Shown: positions 52,593 through 62,581, counted from the first letter of the stretch. The stretch is DNA of 64,000 nt from Bacteroidales bacterium (GCA_017531225.1 JAFXLL010000011.1:62001-126000), one strand, 5' to 3'. A program made the numbers and translations. Notes: generated from the sequence alone by a model not told the origin.

Positions 52593-55500
52593 TTATTTGA
52601 TGATAACTTTTTGAGTGCTGTTGCTCTTTTCGGATCTGACGTTGACGAAGTACATGCCTGGATTCAGGTTGAGGTTCATCGTACGTGTTCCGCTAAGATC
52701 GTTTTGTTGATAAACGACCTGGCCAATGCTGTTGTAGACGGTTACGGCGCTATGCTCCTCGCCAAGTTCGATGGTGAATTCGCCTTCGCTTGGGTTGGGG
52801 TAGATGGCTGAAGCGCTGTATTTTTCCTCTTTCACTTCAGTGATGACCATGGATGCAGGAAGCACTACATTGTCAATCCAAGCGCAGTCGTCGCCGCTTG
52901 AGACAGAGCTGTCCTTGGTGTATTCCCATCTGAGTTCGTGAGTGCCAGGAGTCAAAGTGTAAACGGCCTGTGCCCATGCTACTTCACCTGACCAGTTGTT
53001 TCTCTCAGTACCATCGACCTTGAAAAACAGTTTATCCCAGCCGCTTTCTGATGACACTTTATAATAGAAACTGATTGTGCTTTCGTTGCTGACCTCTACG
53101 GTGATAAACAAAGCCGAGGTTTCGCTATCGCCAATTCCTGATGATTTGGCGCAATACTGTCCTTCGTAAGGAGATTGTCTCACCACTTCCCATGCGTAGA
53201 CGGGGCTTGCGCTCTGCCAATCGAAGGAACTGAAGTCACCGCTCTCAAAGCCGTCCATCGACTGTCCGACTTGGATGTAGTAGGAGTCCTCAAGCATATA
53301 GTTTCCAAAATAGGCTGCGTAAGTCAATTGATACATGGCACCTACTATAGCCTCATTGCTCAGAGTGAAGTCCATGTCAGCAGTGAATTCTGCACCGGCT
53401 GCAATGGTATTGTAGTTCCATTCCGTTGTTGCGATGTTGATCACGTCATGTCCGTTGAAGATGACGAAGGTAGCTGACGGTAGGGCTGCGCCACCGTTGT
53501 TTCTCATGGTGAAATGCACTGTTCCGCTGTCGCCAGGGTTCAGGTAGGAACCGGATGAAGTTTCGAGAACGGCGCTGACCAATTCAAATTCGGGAGCGTA
53601 GATTCTTGCGTTGAAGTGGCTTTCCCAGGTTTCAGTGCCATCGGTGCAAGTAATGTTGAAACGTACCAAAGTGTTGTTCGGAACGGCATTGCTCACAGTG
53701 AAGGCGAAGGCGTTTTCTAGTGTAACCATTTGGTTGCCACTGATGTTGCCGACATTAACGGTGGTTTCGTTAAGGGTGACATATTCGCTTTCGCATGAGA
53801 TCGTAGCGGTCACGTTGTTGGCGTTGACGCTGCCGACGTTATTCAAAGTCATGTTGAACGAGTAGTTGCCGTTGAATTCAATCTGGTCGCCACCGTTTAA
53901 AGTGTAGCTTTCATAAACTACGTAAGGAGTGTTGCTCGGCACGCCCATCAGCTCAACGTCCTGAGGATAGGAGCTGATGCCGCAGACTTTCATGATCATT
54001 GGGCCGACATTTTGCAAACCGCCTTCGAATTCAATTTGGGCCTCTCCGTTTTCGTCGGTATAGCCCATGGCGATGGCTTCGCCGTCCATAAAGACGAGGC
54101 AGCGATAATTCATCAGGCCGTTGCCATTAGGATCGGTCACTGTTACATTGATGGAAGGAGTGCCGATGACCACCTGTGACGGAGCTTCCACTGTTGCGGT
54201 GAAAGGCTCGTCGAGCCAAACGTTGACGACGCCGTCACCAAGGACGTTCATGTCGTAGAAGTTCCAGCGCAGTGCGCCTTCTTCCCACTGGCCAGGAGCG
54301 GTGACCCAAGGAGCAGTCATGTACTTGCCATTGGCATGAGCCATGCTGAGCCATCCAATGCGGTCGCCCCACTGTGCGTCGGTCATCTCTCTCTCAAGGT
54401 GAGCACCGGGACCTTCGGTCTGCCCTTCGTTGAACCAGCCGTAACGTGAGTTACCGATCACGGCGACGGCAAAGTTCTGAATGGTCACCATCTTCTCGAG
54501 GATGCAGCTTTCATCGAAAGCACCGCAGTCGCAGCCTTGTGAGTGGAAGAAGGTGTAGTTGTGAGTAGTGCCGTTAGCACCTGTGAAATCGCTGTTAGAG
54601 ACGCCATACCAACCAGCCACGTAGCTTGAGTTGGCGTGTCCGTCGTGATGTACATAGCTTGTGCCGGCATTGATGGCTTGTTTCAGCAACGAGCCACTCC
54701 AGTTGCCTTCCTCTTCATAGAGCTTGGTGAAATCGTAGTCAACGGGATAGCCCACAGTGGTGTAGCCATTGTCATCATGTGTTCCAATGAGGAGCTCGAG
54801 ATAGTCTGAACCGTTTGAGTCGGGATTGTCGTAAAGATGCTCGCCAGCCAAGATCACTTTGTGGAACTCGCCCATTACGGGGTGCTGTTGATACATCAAG
54901 GTCTTGTTGATCATGTTGCCAAGCTCAGTCGTGTTGTTGAACGACATACGGCTGATGCCGATTTCTGGAAGAAGGTCATCTTCGCCAGGCTCACCATAAC
55001 GGTTGTTGCCATTATCGTTCCATGTGCCGTCAAGGCCTGAATAATAAAGATCCGCAGGGATATTGTTGCTCTCTTGGTCGCCACCACCTGATGTCACATA
55101 GCAGTAAAAACCACGGTAAGGCACGATGTCGACATCGCCTCCCAAAACGACCATCATAATGCCATTGTTCTGGTATTCTTGAATGATATAGTTACGAATC
55201 TTATCTTGGTTGTCAACACCAGACATGTTGGCATAGATATCGGATAATAATGCGACTCTGTTGCGCATGCCGATGGAGTTGTAATATTCGCAATATTGGC
55301 TGTAGGCGTCAACGTAGTCGGAGCTTGTGATGAGCAGGACATCATAAACGTTCAAGTCGCGGCCTCTGGTCTGATAAGACTCAATCATTTCGGGGTTCTG
55401 GGCAAGACGTTTCACGCTGTTCTTGATCTCAGGAGTTCCCCAAAGCATATTGCTGTGATCAGCTTTGGCAGCCTTGAGGTTTACACGCACCTTAGCACTC

Positions 55501-55982
55501 TGAGCCAGCATTATCTTGCCTTCCGAAGGGATGTATTGCACAGGGGTGAATGCTGAAAAAGCGAAAGCATACCCGTTTTTGTATTGTGTTGTTACAACAC
55601 CGTGGTTTTCGGCTGGATAAACACTCCTTGAAGCATAAACGGCCTCGTTAATTACCAAGTCGCGTTTTTCCACATCGCCTGTGGTTCTTGATGGTTGATA
55701 GGGGAAAAGGTTATGGCTTCCAGTGATTTCCTGAAAATCGTACAATTCGACCTCGATGGACTCTGCTTCGGCGCCTTGAGGCAGCAAAAGACTGACACTC
55801 TGCCAAGGCAGGCTTGGCTGGCCAATCTGTGCCGATTGCATGCAACCTTCAAGCTGAATTTGCTCGTAGCCACGCAATGTGGTGACTTTAGGGTTGCTGA
55901 AAGAATAGCTCATTTCTACGGTTTGGGCGGAGAGTATGCCGCAAATCATTGCAAGAATTAATACCAAGGACAGTTTTTTCAT
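52593..55982 (-). CDS. Gingipain-like C25 cysteine protease with T9SS sorting domain
   Basis: A 1129-residue secreted protease of family C25. Signal peptide 1-19 (SA-Q); propeptide to about 205; catalytic domain with YDVLLITSSDYVDAY, MMVVLGGDVDIVPYRGFYCY, PEIGISRMSFNN, the His in YVHHDGHAN (His449) and the Cys in HSQGCDCGAFDES (Cys484, aligning with Cys244 of RgpB); an Ig-like domain after 600; further beta domains to about 1040, one resembling a MAM/cleaved-adhesin-like carbohydrate-binding domain (DDCAWIDNVVLPAS); and a T9SS domain (SAIYPNPSEGEF...STQKVIIK). The specificity residue cannot be read with confidence. It is probably displayed on the cell surface. Confidence 0.93.
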   Translation of the reverse strand: MKKLSLVLILAMICGILSAQTVEMSYSFSNPKVTTLRGYEQIQLEGCMQSAQIGQPSLPWQSVSLLLPQGAEAESIEVELYDFQEITGSHNLFPYQPSRTTGDVEKRDLVINEAVYASRSVYPAENHGVVTTQYKNGYAFAFSAFTPVQYIPSEGKIMLAQSAKVRVNLKAAKADHSNMLWGTPEIKNSVKRLAQNPEMIESYQTRGRDLNVYDVLLITSSDYVDAYSQYCEYYNSIGMRNRVALLSDIYANMSGVDNQDKIRNYIIQEYQNNGIMMVVLGGDVDIVPYRGFYCYVTSGGGDQESNNIPADLYYSGLDGTWNDNGNNRYGEPGEDDLLPEIGISRMSFNNTTELGNMINKTLMYQQHPVMGEFHKVILAGEHLYDNPDSNGSDYLELLIGTHDDNGYTTVGYPVDYDFTKLYEEEGNWSGSLLKQAINAGTSYVHHDGHANSSYVAGWYGVSNSDFTGANGTTHNYTFFHSQGCDCGAFDESCILEKMVTIQNFAVAVIGNSRYGWFNEGQTEGPGAHLEREMTDAQWGDRIGWLSMAHANGKYMTAPWVTAPGQWEEGALRWNFYDMNVLGDGVVNVWLDEPFTATVEAPSQVVIGTPSINVTVTDPNGNGLMNYRCLVFMDGEAIAMGYTDENGEAQIEFEGGLQNVGPMIMKVCGISSYPQDVELMGVPSNTPYVVYESYTLNGGDQIEFNGNYSFNMTLNNVGSVNANNVTATISCESEYVTLNETTVNVGNISGNQMVTLENAFAFTVSNAVPNNTLVRFNITCTDGTETWESHFNARIYAPEFELVSAVLETSSGSYLNPGDSGTVHFTMRNNGGAALPSATFVIFNGHDVINIATTEWNYNTIAAGAEFTADMDFTLSNEAIVGAMYQLTYAAYFGNYMLEDSYYIQVGQSMDGFESGDFSSFDWQSASPVYAWEVVRQSPYEGQYCAKSSGIGDSETSALFITVEVSNESTISFYYKVSSESGWDKLFFKVDGTERNNWSGEVAWAQAVYTLTPGTHELRWEYTKDSSVSSGDDCAWIDNVVLPASMVITEVKEEKYSASAIYPNPSEGEFTIELGEEHSAVTVYNSIGQVVYQQNDLSGTRTMNLNLNPGMYFVNVRSEKSNSTQKVIIK

Positions 55983-56027
55983 TTGTATTACGTTTAAGAT
56001 TTATTCAAATAAGGTGTATAAGAGATG

Positions 56028-56035
56028 CAAAAATA
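56028..56035 (-). promoter_or_regulatory. -7 box for the C25 protease
   Basis: TATTTTTG on the minus strand, 45 bases before the start codon. Confidence 0.5.
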
Positions 56036-56067
56036 CAAAAATTCAGAAGATTTGTGGATTTTTTATG

Positions 56068-56075
56068 TATTTTTG
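56068..56075 (+). promoter_or_regulatory. -7 box for the EamA-ddh-GH3 operon
   Basis: TATTTTTG, 18 bases before the EamA start codon, divergent from the C25 promoter. Confidence 0.55.
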
Positions 56076-56093
56076 CGCTTTTGAAAAGCACTT

Positions 56094-57023
56094 ATGACGG
56101 ATCATGCAAGGAAAATAAGGGTAAAAGGAGCATTAGCGGTGGCTTTCTCAGCCATGCTTTGGGGTGTCGACGGCATCTTGCTTACTCCGCAACTCTACAA
56201 CCTAAACACCGCTTTTGTGGTCTTTCTGTTACACCTGTTCCCGTTTGCGTTGATGAATGTGTTCTTTTTCAGGGAATACCGTCTCCTGAAAACCATGACG
56301 CGTTCGGACTTCATTTATTTCATGCTCGTCGCGCTTTTCGGCGGCGCCTTGGGAACCTTGGCCATCGTAAAGTCGCTGTTTTTGCTGAATTTCAATAACC
56401 TTTCGGTCATCGTGTTGCTGCAGAAATTGCAGCCGGTGTTTGCCATTCTGCTTGCCCGAGTGATTCTGAAGGAAAGGATTAAGACAGGCTTTGCCTTGTG
56501 GGCGGTGATTGCGCTGATTGCCGGCTATTTCATGACCTTTGGCTGGAATATCCCTGACTTCAGTACCAACGGCATCGTCACGGTTTATGCGGCTTTGCTC
56601 TCGCTGCTGGCGGCATTCTCGTTTGGCAGTTCCACGGTGTTTTCCAAGAAGATCTTGGGCAACTATTCTTTCGTGAGTTCCACCTTCTTCCGTTATGGCT
56701 TCACCACCGTCATCATGCTGGTGATTGTGTTGGCATGCGGCCATATCGGCGATTTCACTTTGGTGACACCACGCAACTGGCTTTTTGTGGGCCTTATTGG
56801 CTTGACCACAGGCTCTGGAGCTATCTTTTTGTATTACTATGGATTAAGAAATGTAAAGGCATCAATTTCCACGTTCTTGGAACTGTTGTATCCGATTACG
56901 GCAGTGGTGCTCGATTACTTTGTCAATCATACAAAATATTCTATCGTACAGTGGATTGCGGCATCGGTAATGCTGTTTTCCATTGTCATGCTTAATGTAA
57001 ACTCAAAAAAGACTGTAAAATGA
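56094..57023 (+). CDS. EamA-family (DMT superfamily) transporter
   Basis: A 309-residue protein with ten hydrophobic helices in two EamA repeats (ALAVAFSAMLWGVDGILLTP ... LLARVILKERIK; and VYAALLSLLAAFSFGSSTVFSK ... ASVMLFSIVML). The family exports or imports small metabolites, often amino acids. Its stop overlaps the start of ddh (ATGA), so a substrate related to meso-diaminopimelate or lysine is a reasonable guess, without proof. First gene of a three-gene unit. Confidence 0.88.
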   Translation: MTDHARKIRVKGALAVAFSAMLWGVDGILLTPQLYNLNTAFVVFLLHLFPFALMNVFFFREYRLLKTMTRSDFIYFMLVALFGGALGTLAIVKSLFLLNFNNLSVIVLLQKLQPVFAILLARVILKERIKTGFALWAVIALIAGYFMTFGWNIPDFSTNGIVTVYAALLSLLAAFSFGSSTVFSKKILGNYSFVSSTFFRYGFTTVIMLVIVLACGHIGDFTLVTPRNWLFVGLIGLTTGSGAIFLYYYGLRNVKASISTFLELLYPITAVVLDYFVNHTKYSIVQWIAASVMLFSIVMLNVNSKKTVK

Positions 57024-57919
57024 AAAAAATCAGAGCAGCCGTAGTGGGTTACGGTAACGTTGGGCGTTTTGCTTTGGAGGCCTTGGAAGCGTCTCCAGAC
57101 TTTGAAGTGGCTGGTATTGTGCGTCGTAATGGCAATGCCAATCTACCTTTGGAACTGACCAATTACAAAGTTGTTAAAGATATCAAGGAACTGGGCAAAG
57201 TGGATGTGGCCATTTTGGCTTGTCCCACACGTTCCTGTCCCGAATATGCCAAGCAGATCCTGCCTTTGGGCATTAATACAGTGGATTCGTTCGATATCCA
57301 TACTTCGATCATGGATTACCGTAGTGAGTTGATGCCGATCAACAAGGCTACGAACACGGTGAGTGTGATTGCTGCCGGTTGGGATCCAGGTTCTGATTCC
57401 ATCGTGCGCACCTTGATGCAGAGCTTGGCACCTAAAGGCTTGTCATACACCAATTTCGGTCCTGGTATGTCCATGGGCCACAGCGTTTGCGTGCGCTCTA
57501 AAAAAGGCGTGAAAAACGCTTTGTCAGTGACCATTCCGTTGGGAGAGGGCATCCATCGCCGCATGGTGTATGTGGAGTTGGAGGAAGGCTTTACCTTGGA
57601 GCAAGTCACCAAGGAAATCAAGGCAGATCCATATTTCGCCAACGATGAGACCCATGTGTTTGCCGTTGATAGCGTGGATGCCGTACGCGACATGGGACAT
57701 GGCGTCAACTTAGTGCGCAAGGGCGTTTCGGGCAAGACCCAGAACCAACGCATGGAGTTCAATATGAGCATCAACAACCCGGCGTTGACGGGACAGGTGC
57801 TGGTGAACGTGGCCCGTGCCACCATGCGACTCCAGCCTGGCTGCTATACCATGGTGGAGATTCCTGTCATTGACATGCTTCCTGGTGAAAGAGAAGAATG
57901 GATTGGACGTCTGGTATGA
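57020..57919 (+). CDS. ddh: meso-Diaminopimelate D-dehydrogenase
   Basis: NADP-dependent enzyme converting tetrahydrodipicolinate to meso-diaminopimelate in one step, bypassing the acetyl/succinyl or aminotransferase routes to lysine and peptidoglycan. The 299-residue product has the N-terminal nucleotide fold IRAAVVGYGNVGRFALEAL with VRRNG, DVAILACPTRSC, DSFDIHTSIMDYR, VIAAGWDPGSDSIVRTLMQ, the FGPGMSMGHSVCVRS segment and HVFAVDSVDAVRDMGHGVNLVRKG. These match Ddh of Bacteroidota and Corynebacterium type. Overlaps its neighbours by ATGA on both sides. Confidence 0.95.
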   Translation: MKKIRAAVVGYGNVGRFALEALEASPDFEVAGIVRRNGNANLPLELTNYKVVKDIKELGKVDVAILACPTRSCPEYAKQILPLGINTVDSFDIHTSIMDYRSELMPINKATNTVSVIAAGWDPGSDSIVRTLMQSLAPKGLSYTNFGPGMSMGHSVCVRSKKGVKNALSVTIPLGEGIHRRMVYVELEEGFTLEQVTKEIKADPYFANDETHVFAVDSVDAVRDMGHGVNLVRKGVSGKTQNQRMEFNMSINNPALTGQVLVNVARATMRLQPGCYTMVEIPVIDMLPGEREEWIGRLV

Positions 57920-60033
57920 GACGTTGGTACATCGTCATATTGCTATTGACGGCTTTTGCTTCATGTAAGAGCCCTGACAAGATAGACCAGCTGCTATCGC
58001 AGATGACCCTTGAGGAGAAATGCGGACAACTTACCTGTCCCATTGGCTTTAATCTGTATGGCAAGGATGGCGATTCCCTATGGCTGACGGATGATTTCAT
58101 TGGCATGATGGATACCATGCCGCTTGGCTCTTGTTGGGCGGTTTTGAGAGCTGACCCATGGGCGAGGAAAACGGTGGAGACAGGTTTGCATCCCCAAGAA
58201 TCGGCACGGATGCTGAATATGATGCAGCGTCAAGCCATTGAGAATACTCGTCTAGGCATACCATTGTTGTTTTGTGAGGAGACGCCTCATGGCCACATGG
58301 CAGTGGGTACCACTGTGTTCCCAACAGGCATTGGTCAGGCCAGCACTTGGGATCCAGACTTGCTTGAACGCATGGGCGAGGTCATGGGACGCGAGATCCG
58401 TTTGCAAGGTGCACATGTGGGTTATGGCCCCGTGCTCGATATTGCACGTGATCCGCGCTGGTCGAGGGTAGAGGAGACCTTTGGCGAAGATCCATATCTC
58501 AGCGGTGTGTTGGGTACCGCCGTTGTCAAAGGGATGCAGCAACATGTGGTTGCTACGTTGAAGCATCTTGCAGCCTACGGCGTTCCACAAGGTGGCCATA
58601 ATGCTGCTACCGCCGATGTCGGTCCAAACCGCTTGAAACACGACTATTTGCCTTCATTTGAGATGGCAGTGAAAGAAGGAAAAGCTGGCTCGGTGATGAC
58701 TTCTTACAATACGATCGATGGTGTGCCTTGCACGGCTAATGCATGGCTGCTGCAAGAGGTGTTGCGCAATACCTGGAACTTCAAGGGTGTGGTGTTTTCC
58801 GACCTCAACGCTGTCAACGCTCTTTACGCTACGCATCATGTGGCTGCCGATCCTGCTGAAGCCGCCGCATTGGCTTTGAAAGCCGGAGTTGATATCGATC
58901 TGGGAGGTTACAACTATGGTGGTTTCCTCAAGGAAGCCCTGCAACGTGGTCTGGTTACGGAGGCCGATATTGACCGTGCCGTGCGCCATGTGTTGCAACT
59001 GAAGTTCGACCTGGGATTGTTTGATGATCCTTACGTGGATGAGGCTTTGGCTGAAACAGAAGTGGGTACGGCTGAGAGCGCCCAACTGGCCAAACAAGTG
59101 GCTTTGGAATCGGCCGTTTTACTGAAAAACAATGGCATTTTGCCTTTTGGCGACCAGATTGAAAAGGTGGCAGTCATTGGACAGAATGCCGACAAAATGT
59201 ACAATCAACTTGGTGATTACACCGCACCTCAGGATCCTGAACGTATTGTGACCATGCTTGAAGGCATTCGTGAAAAGGGCAGGGTAGAAGTGACGGAAAA
59301 CCTCTCTACTGCTGACGCTGTGGTGCTGGTGGTAGGCGGATCGTCGGCTCGTGATTTCAAAACGAGTTACGAGGAAACTGGCGCCGCTATTGTTGACGAT
59401 CATGTCTCTGACATGGATTGCGGAGAAGGCTACGACCGCTCTACCTTGAAGCTGTGGGGAGGTCAGGAAGAACTGATGCAACGCGTTTATGCTCTCGGAA
59501 AGCCAGTGGTGACTGTGTATATCTGCGGCAGACCTATGGAAATGAATATGGCCAACGAGCAAAGTGACGCCTTGTTGTTAATGTGGTATCCCGGCATGGA
59601 AGGTGGCTCGGCTTTGGCCGACATCCTTTGGGGTGATTACAATCCATCGGGTAAGCTGCCGATCTCCATTCCCCGTTCAGTGGGACAGATTCCTGTTTAT
59701 TACTCTCAGCCAGTCACTGGAGATTACGTGGAGGAATCAGCCAAGCCGTTGTTCCCCTTTGGCTATGGCTTGAGTTATACTCAATTTGAATACAGTGATA
59801 TGGAAATCAAGGAGGACGAGGTTTCCGTTACGGTAACCAACGTCGGCGCTTATGACGGCGACGAGGTGGTGCAACTTTATTATAGCGACAAGGTCTCACC
59901 GTTGGCCTTATCGTCAAAAACCTTGGTTGGTTTTCAAAGGATTCAGCTTAAATCGGGTGAATCGAAACGAGTATCCTTGTATTGCTCGTCGAGGTTGAAT
60001 CCCTCTGGGTGTTTTGCCTTTACGTCTTTGTAG
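57916..60033 (+). CDS. GH3 beta-glucosidase-like lipoprotein, C-terminus apparently lost
   Basis: Glycoside hydrolase family 3 enzyme, 705 residues from the ATG at 57916 that overlaps the ddh stop. Lipobox AFASC (Cys17); TIM barrel with KHLAAYG, VLDIARDPRWSRVEETFGEDPYL and the nucleophile Asp296 in GVVFSDLNAV; the second alpha/beta domain with VVLVVGGSSARDF and MDCGEGYDRSTLKLWGGQEEL; and the start of the fibronectin-III-like domain (VSVTVTNVGAYDGDEVVQLYY, LVGFQRIQLKSGESKRVS). After about residue 688 the homology stops abruptly and an unrelated 17-residue tail (LYCSSRLNPSGCFAFTSL) is read from the antisense of the convergent plsC-like gene. The last 40-55 residues of the normal domain are missing, so it may be unstable. 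Confidence 0.9.
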   Translation: MRRWYIVILLLTAFASCKSPDKIDQLLSQMTLEEKCGQLTCPIGFNLYGKDGDSLWLTDDFIGMMDTMPLGSCWAVLRADPWARKTVETGLHPQESARMLNMMQRQAIENTRLGIPLLFCEETPHGHMAVGTTVFPTGIGQASTWDPDLLERMGEVMGREIRLQGAHVGYGPVLDIARDPRWSRVEETFGEDPYLSGVLGTAVVKGMQQHVVATLKHLAAYGVPQGGHNAATADVGPNRLKHDYLPSFEMAVKEGKAGSVMTSYNTIDGVPCTANAWLLQEVLRNTWNFKGVVFSDLNAVNALYATHHVAADPAEAAALALKAGVDIDLGGYNYGGFLKEALQRGLVTEADIDRAVRHVLQLKFDLGLFDDPYVDEALAETEVGTAESAQLAKQVALESAVLLKNNGILPFGDQIEKVAVIGQNADKMYNQLGDYTAPQDPERIVTMLEGIREKGRVEVTENLSTADAVVLVVGGSSARDFKTSYEETGAAIVDDHVSDMDCGEGYDRSTLKLWGGQEELMQRVYALGKPVVTVYICGRPMEMNMANEQSDALLLMWYPGMEGGSALADILWGDYNPSGKLPISIPRSVGQIPVYYSQPVTGDYVEESAKPLFPFGYGLSYTQFEYSDMEIKEDEVSVTVTNVGAYDGDEVVQLYYSDKVSPLALSSKTLVGFQRIQLKSGESKRVSLYCSSRLNPSGCFAFTSL

Positions 60034-60539
60034 TAATCCCAAATCTCAGCGAGATCTTTGGAGTAATCACCGGTAGGATAGAAGATCCTTTCAATGCCGC
60101 AATAACGTTTTTTGTAGTCAATGAAACCAAGGATGATAGGCACGTTTGCTCCTTGGGCGATGATATAGAATCCTTTTTTCCAGTGCTTTACAGCTTTTCG
60201 GGTTCCTTCGGGACAGATGACCAGATGGGTGTCCTTGTTTTCGTTGAACATCTCAATCATTTGCTCAACTAGATGGTTTTGGTGCCCACGGTTGACTGGG
60301 ATGCCGCCCAATTTCTTCAAAATCCAACCGATGACAGGCACGAAGAACTCCTTTTTCATCATCACCTTGAAACGGTAGCCGTAGTACCAATAAAATGCAA
60401 GGCCTACGAAGAAGTCCTCGATGGCGGTGTGGGGCGCCACAATGCATACGGCGTTGCCCAAATCAGCTGGGGCTTCATTGACGGTTTTCCAACCGCCAAT
60501 ACGAAGCCCCAGCTTTCCGATTTGTTTCTTTAAACCCAT
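59943..60539 (-). CDS. 1-acyl-sn-glycerol-3-phosphate acyltransferase-like (PlsC family)
   Basis: A 198-residue lysophospholipid acyltransferase. Motif I is HTAIEDFF (HX4D), motif III is VICPEGTRK, with GGIPVNRGH between and an N-terminal hydrophobic/aromatic helix. The ATG at 60539 lies two bases after the M13 stop and is preferred over the ATG within that gene. The last 12 residues (YKDTRFDSPDLS) are read from the opposite strand of the GH3 gene, so this gene's natural 3' end may also be altered. It would acylate a lysophospholipid at the inner membrane; the exact acceptor is not known. Confidence 0.85.
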   Translation of the reverse strand: MGLKKQIGKLGLRIGGWKTVNEAPADLGNAVCIVAPHTAIEDFFVGLAFYWYYGYRFKVMMKKEFFVPVIGWILKKLGGIPVNRGHQNHLVEQMIEMFNENKDTHLVICPEGTRKAVKHWKKGFYIIAQGANVPIILGFIDYKKRYCGIERIFYPTGDYSKDLAEIWDYYKDVKAKHPEGFNLDEQYKDTRFDSPDLS

Positions 60540-60541
60540 GA

Positions 60542-62566
60542 TTACCAAATGGCAGCTCTCTCTTCAGGAGCGATATACATCTTGTTTTCAGGTTGGATGT
60601 CGAATGCTTCGTAGAAGTGAGGCATAGAGCCAAGGGTACGGTTCACGCGGGCTTCCGCCGGTGAGTGAACGTCTTCTTTGATGCGGCGCTCGAGGGCCTT
60701 GTCGCGGATGTTGTTACGCCAAATGGTACCGTAGCTGATGAAGAAACGCTGGGCAGGAGTGAAGCCGTCGATGCTCTGGTTGGCCTTGGCTTCGTCAGTC
60801 ATCTGATAAGCATCCCAAGCGATGTTGAGGCCACCGAGGTCAGCGATGTTCTCACCAAGGGTGAGCTCACCATTGATGTGGTTGCCGCGGAGTTCAAACT
60901 CGTTGAAGAGTTTCACGAGTTGTTGTGTGCGCTCTTTGAAGAGGGCAGCGTCTTCTTCGGTCCACCAGTTATTGAGGTTACCTTTTTCGTCGTATTTGCA
61001 GCCCTGGTCGTCGAATCCGTGGGTCATTTCGTGACCGATCACCACGCCGATACCACCGTAGTTGACGGCATCGTCAGCGTTTTGGTTGAAGAACGGAGGT
61101 TGAAGGATGCCAGCAGGGAACACGATCTCGTTCATCTCTGGGCTATAGTAAGCGTTTACAGTCTGAGGTGTCATGAACCATTCCTCTTTGTCAACAGGTT
61201 TGCCGAGCTTGGCCATTTCGATTTCGTTTTCGAAACGGATGGCGCTGTGGATGTTTTGGAAATAGGATTCAGGAGTAACGATGTATTTTGAGTAATCCTT
61301 CCATTTGTTGGGATAACCCACTTTCACGTTGATGCAGCTAAGCTTGTTCAGGGCCTTGTCCTTGGTCTCGTCGCTCATCCAATCGAGGGCCTTGATGCGT
61401 TCGCCAAGGGCGACTTTGAGGTTGGCTACGAGGCCTTCCATGCGCTCTTTGGCGGCAGCGGGGAAGTGCTTTTCAACGTAGATCTGTCCGATGGCTTCGC
61501 CCAGGCATCCGTCAGTGGCGTTGAGCACGCGGCGCCAACGGGGCTGTTGCACTTCTTGGCCGTAGAGGTAGTTGCTGTAGAAGTTGAAGTTTTCGGTCAC
61601 GAAATCATCGCTCAGCATGGAGGCGCTTCCAGTGATGATCTTCCAGGTCAGATAATCCTTGATGGTGCTGAGATCGGTGTTGAGGATGATGCCGTCGAGG
61701 GATGCGATGAAGTCAGGCATACCTACGTTGAGGCTCTCAAATTCAGGAGCACCGGCTTGGTTGAAATAAGTAACCCAGTTGAAATTCGGGGTGCTGTTTT
61801 GTAACTCAGCAAGAGTGCGCATGTTGTAGGTGCGATCGGGATCGCGGCGTTCCACACGGCTCAGTGAGTTCTTAGCCAGTTGAGTCTCGAGGTTGAGGAT
61901 GGCTTGTGCCTTGGCAGTGGCGTTTTCGGCGTCCACACCGACCAATTGGAACATCTTGGAGACGTGCTCAACGTACTTGTCGCGCATCTCTTGTGATTCC
62001 TCAGTGAGGTAATCATCACGATCCGGCAGGCTCAGTCCACCTTGATACAGGTGCATGATGACCATGTCAGCGTTTTTCGGATCGGTGCTGGGGCCAGCGT
62101 AGAAGAAGCCGCCGAAGCCATCGCTGTGCAGCTTGCCCATCAGCTCGGCCAGTTGTGTCTTGTCATTCAGACCTTCCACCATCTCGAAATAGGGAAGGAG
62201 CTCGGTGTAACCACGCTCGTTGATGGCCACGGTGTCCATGCCGGCATTGTAGAAGTCGCGGATCTTCTGAGCCACGCTACCTTCAACGGCATTGGAATCG
62301 GCCGACACCTCTTTAATGATGTCTTGGATGAGTTGCTCGTTGTGCTGATCGATCTCAGTGAAGGCGCCATAAGTGGTGTACTCCTCTGGTATTGGATTGT
62401 TTTTCAACCAGTTGTTGTTGCAATAACGGAAAAAGTCATCAGCGGGGTTGATGCTTAAATCCATGTTTTTCAAGTCGATAGCTGGAGTGCCTTTCTCTTC
62501 TTTCGGAGAGCAACCCCCAGCAATCATTGTTCCTGCTACCATCATAGCGATAAATGCTTTTTTCAT
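60542..62566 (-). CDS. pepO: M13 family zinc metallopeptidase (PepO/neprilysin-like) lipoprotein
   Basis: A 674-residue zinc peptidase of the neprilysin/PepO family. Lipoprotein signal with Cys19 (MIAGGCS); the large N-terminal M13_N domain (DDFFRYCNNNWLKNNPIP); and the peptidase domain with GHEMTHGFDDQG (zinc ligands in HEMTH, residues 512-516), GENIADLGGLNIAWDAY (third ligand Glu) and the terminal APEERAAIW that marks the family end. Acts on small peptides in the periplasm or at the surface. It is 15 bases downstream of the dnaX reading frame on the same strand. Confidence 0.95.
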   Translation of the reverse strand: MKKAFIAMMVAGTMIAGGCSPKEEKGTPAIDLKNMDLSINPADDFFRYCNNNWLKNNPIPEEYTTYGAFTEIDQHNEQLIQDIIKEVSADSNAVEGSVAQKIRDFYNAGMDTVAINERGYTELLPYFEMVEGLNDKTQLAELMGKLHSDGFGGFFYAGPSTDPKNADMVIMHLYQGGLSLPDRDDYLTEESQEMRDKYVEHVSKMFQLVGVDAENATAKAQAILNLETQLAKNSLSRVERRDPDRTYNMRTLAELQNSTPNFNWVTYFNQAGAPEFESLNVGMPDFIASLDGIILNTDLSTIKDYLTWKIITGSASMLSDDFVTENFNFYSNYLYGQEVQQPRWRRVLNATDGCLGEAIGQIYVEKHFPAAAKERMEGLVANLKVALGERIKALDWMSDETKDKALNKLSCINVKVGYPNKWKDYSKYIVTPESYFQNIHSAIRFENEIEMAKLGKPVDKEEWFMTPQTVNAYYSPEMNEIVFPAGILQPPFFNQNADDAVNYGGIGVVIGHEMTHGFDDQGCKYDEKGNLNNWWTEEDAALFKERTQQLVKLFNEFELRGNHINGELTLGENIADLGGLNIAWDAYQMTDEAKANQSIDGFTPAQRFFISYGTIWRNNIRDKALERRIKEDVHSPAEARVNRTLGSMPHFYEAFDIQPENKMYIAPEERAAIW

Positions 62567-62581
62567 GTGTATAAGTAAATT

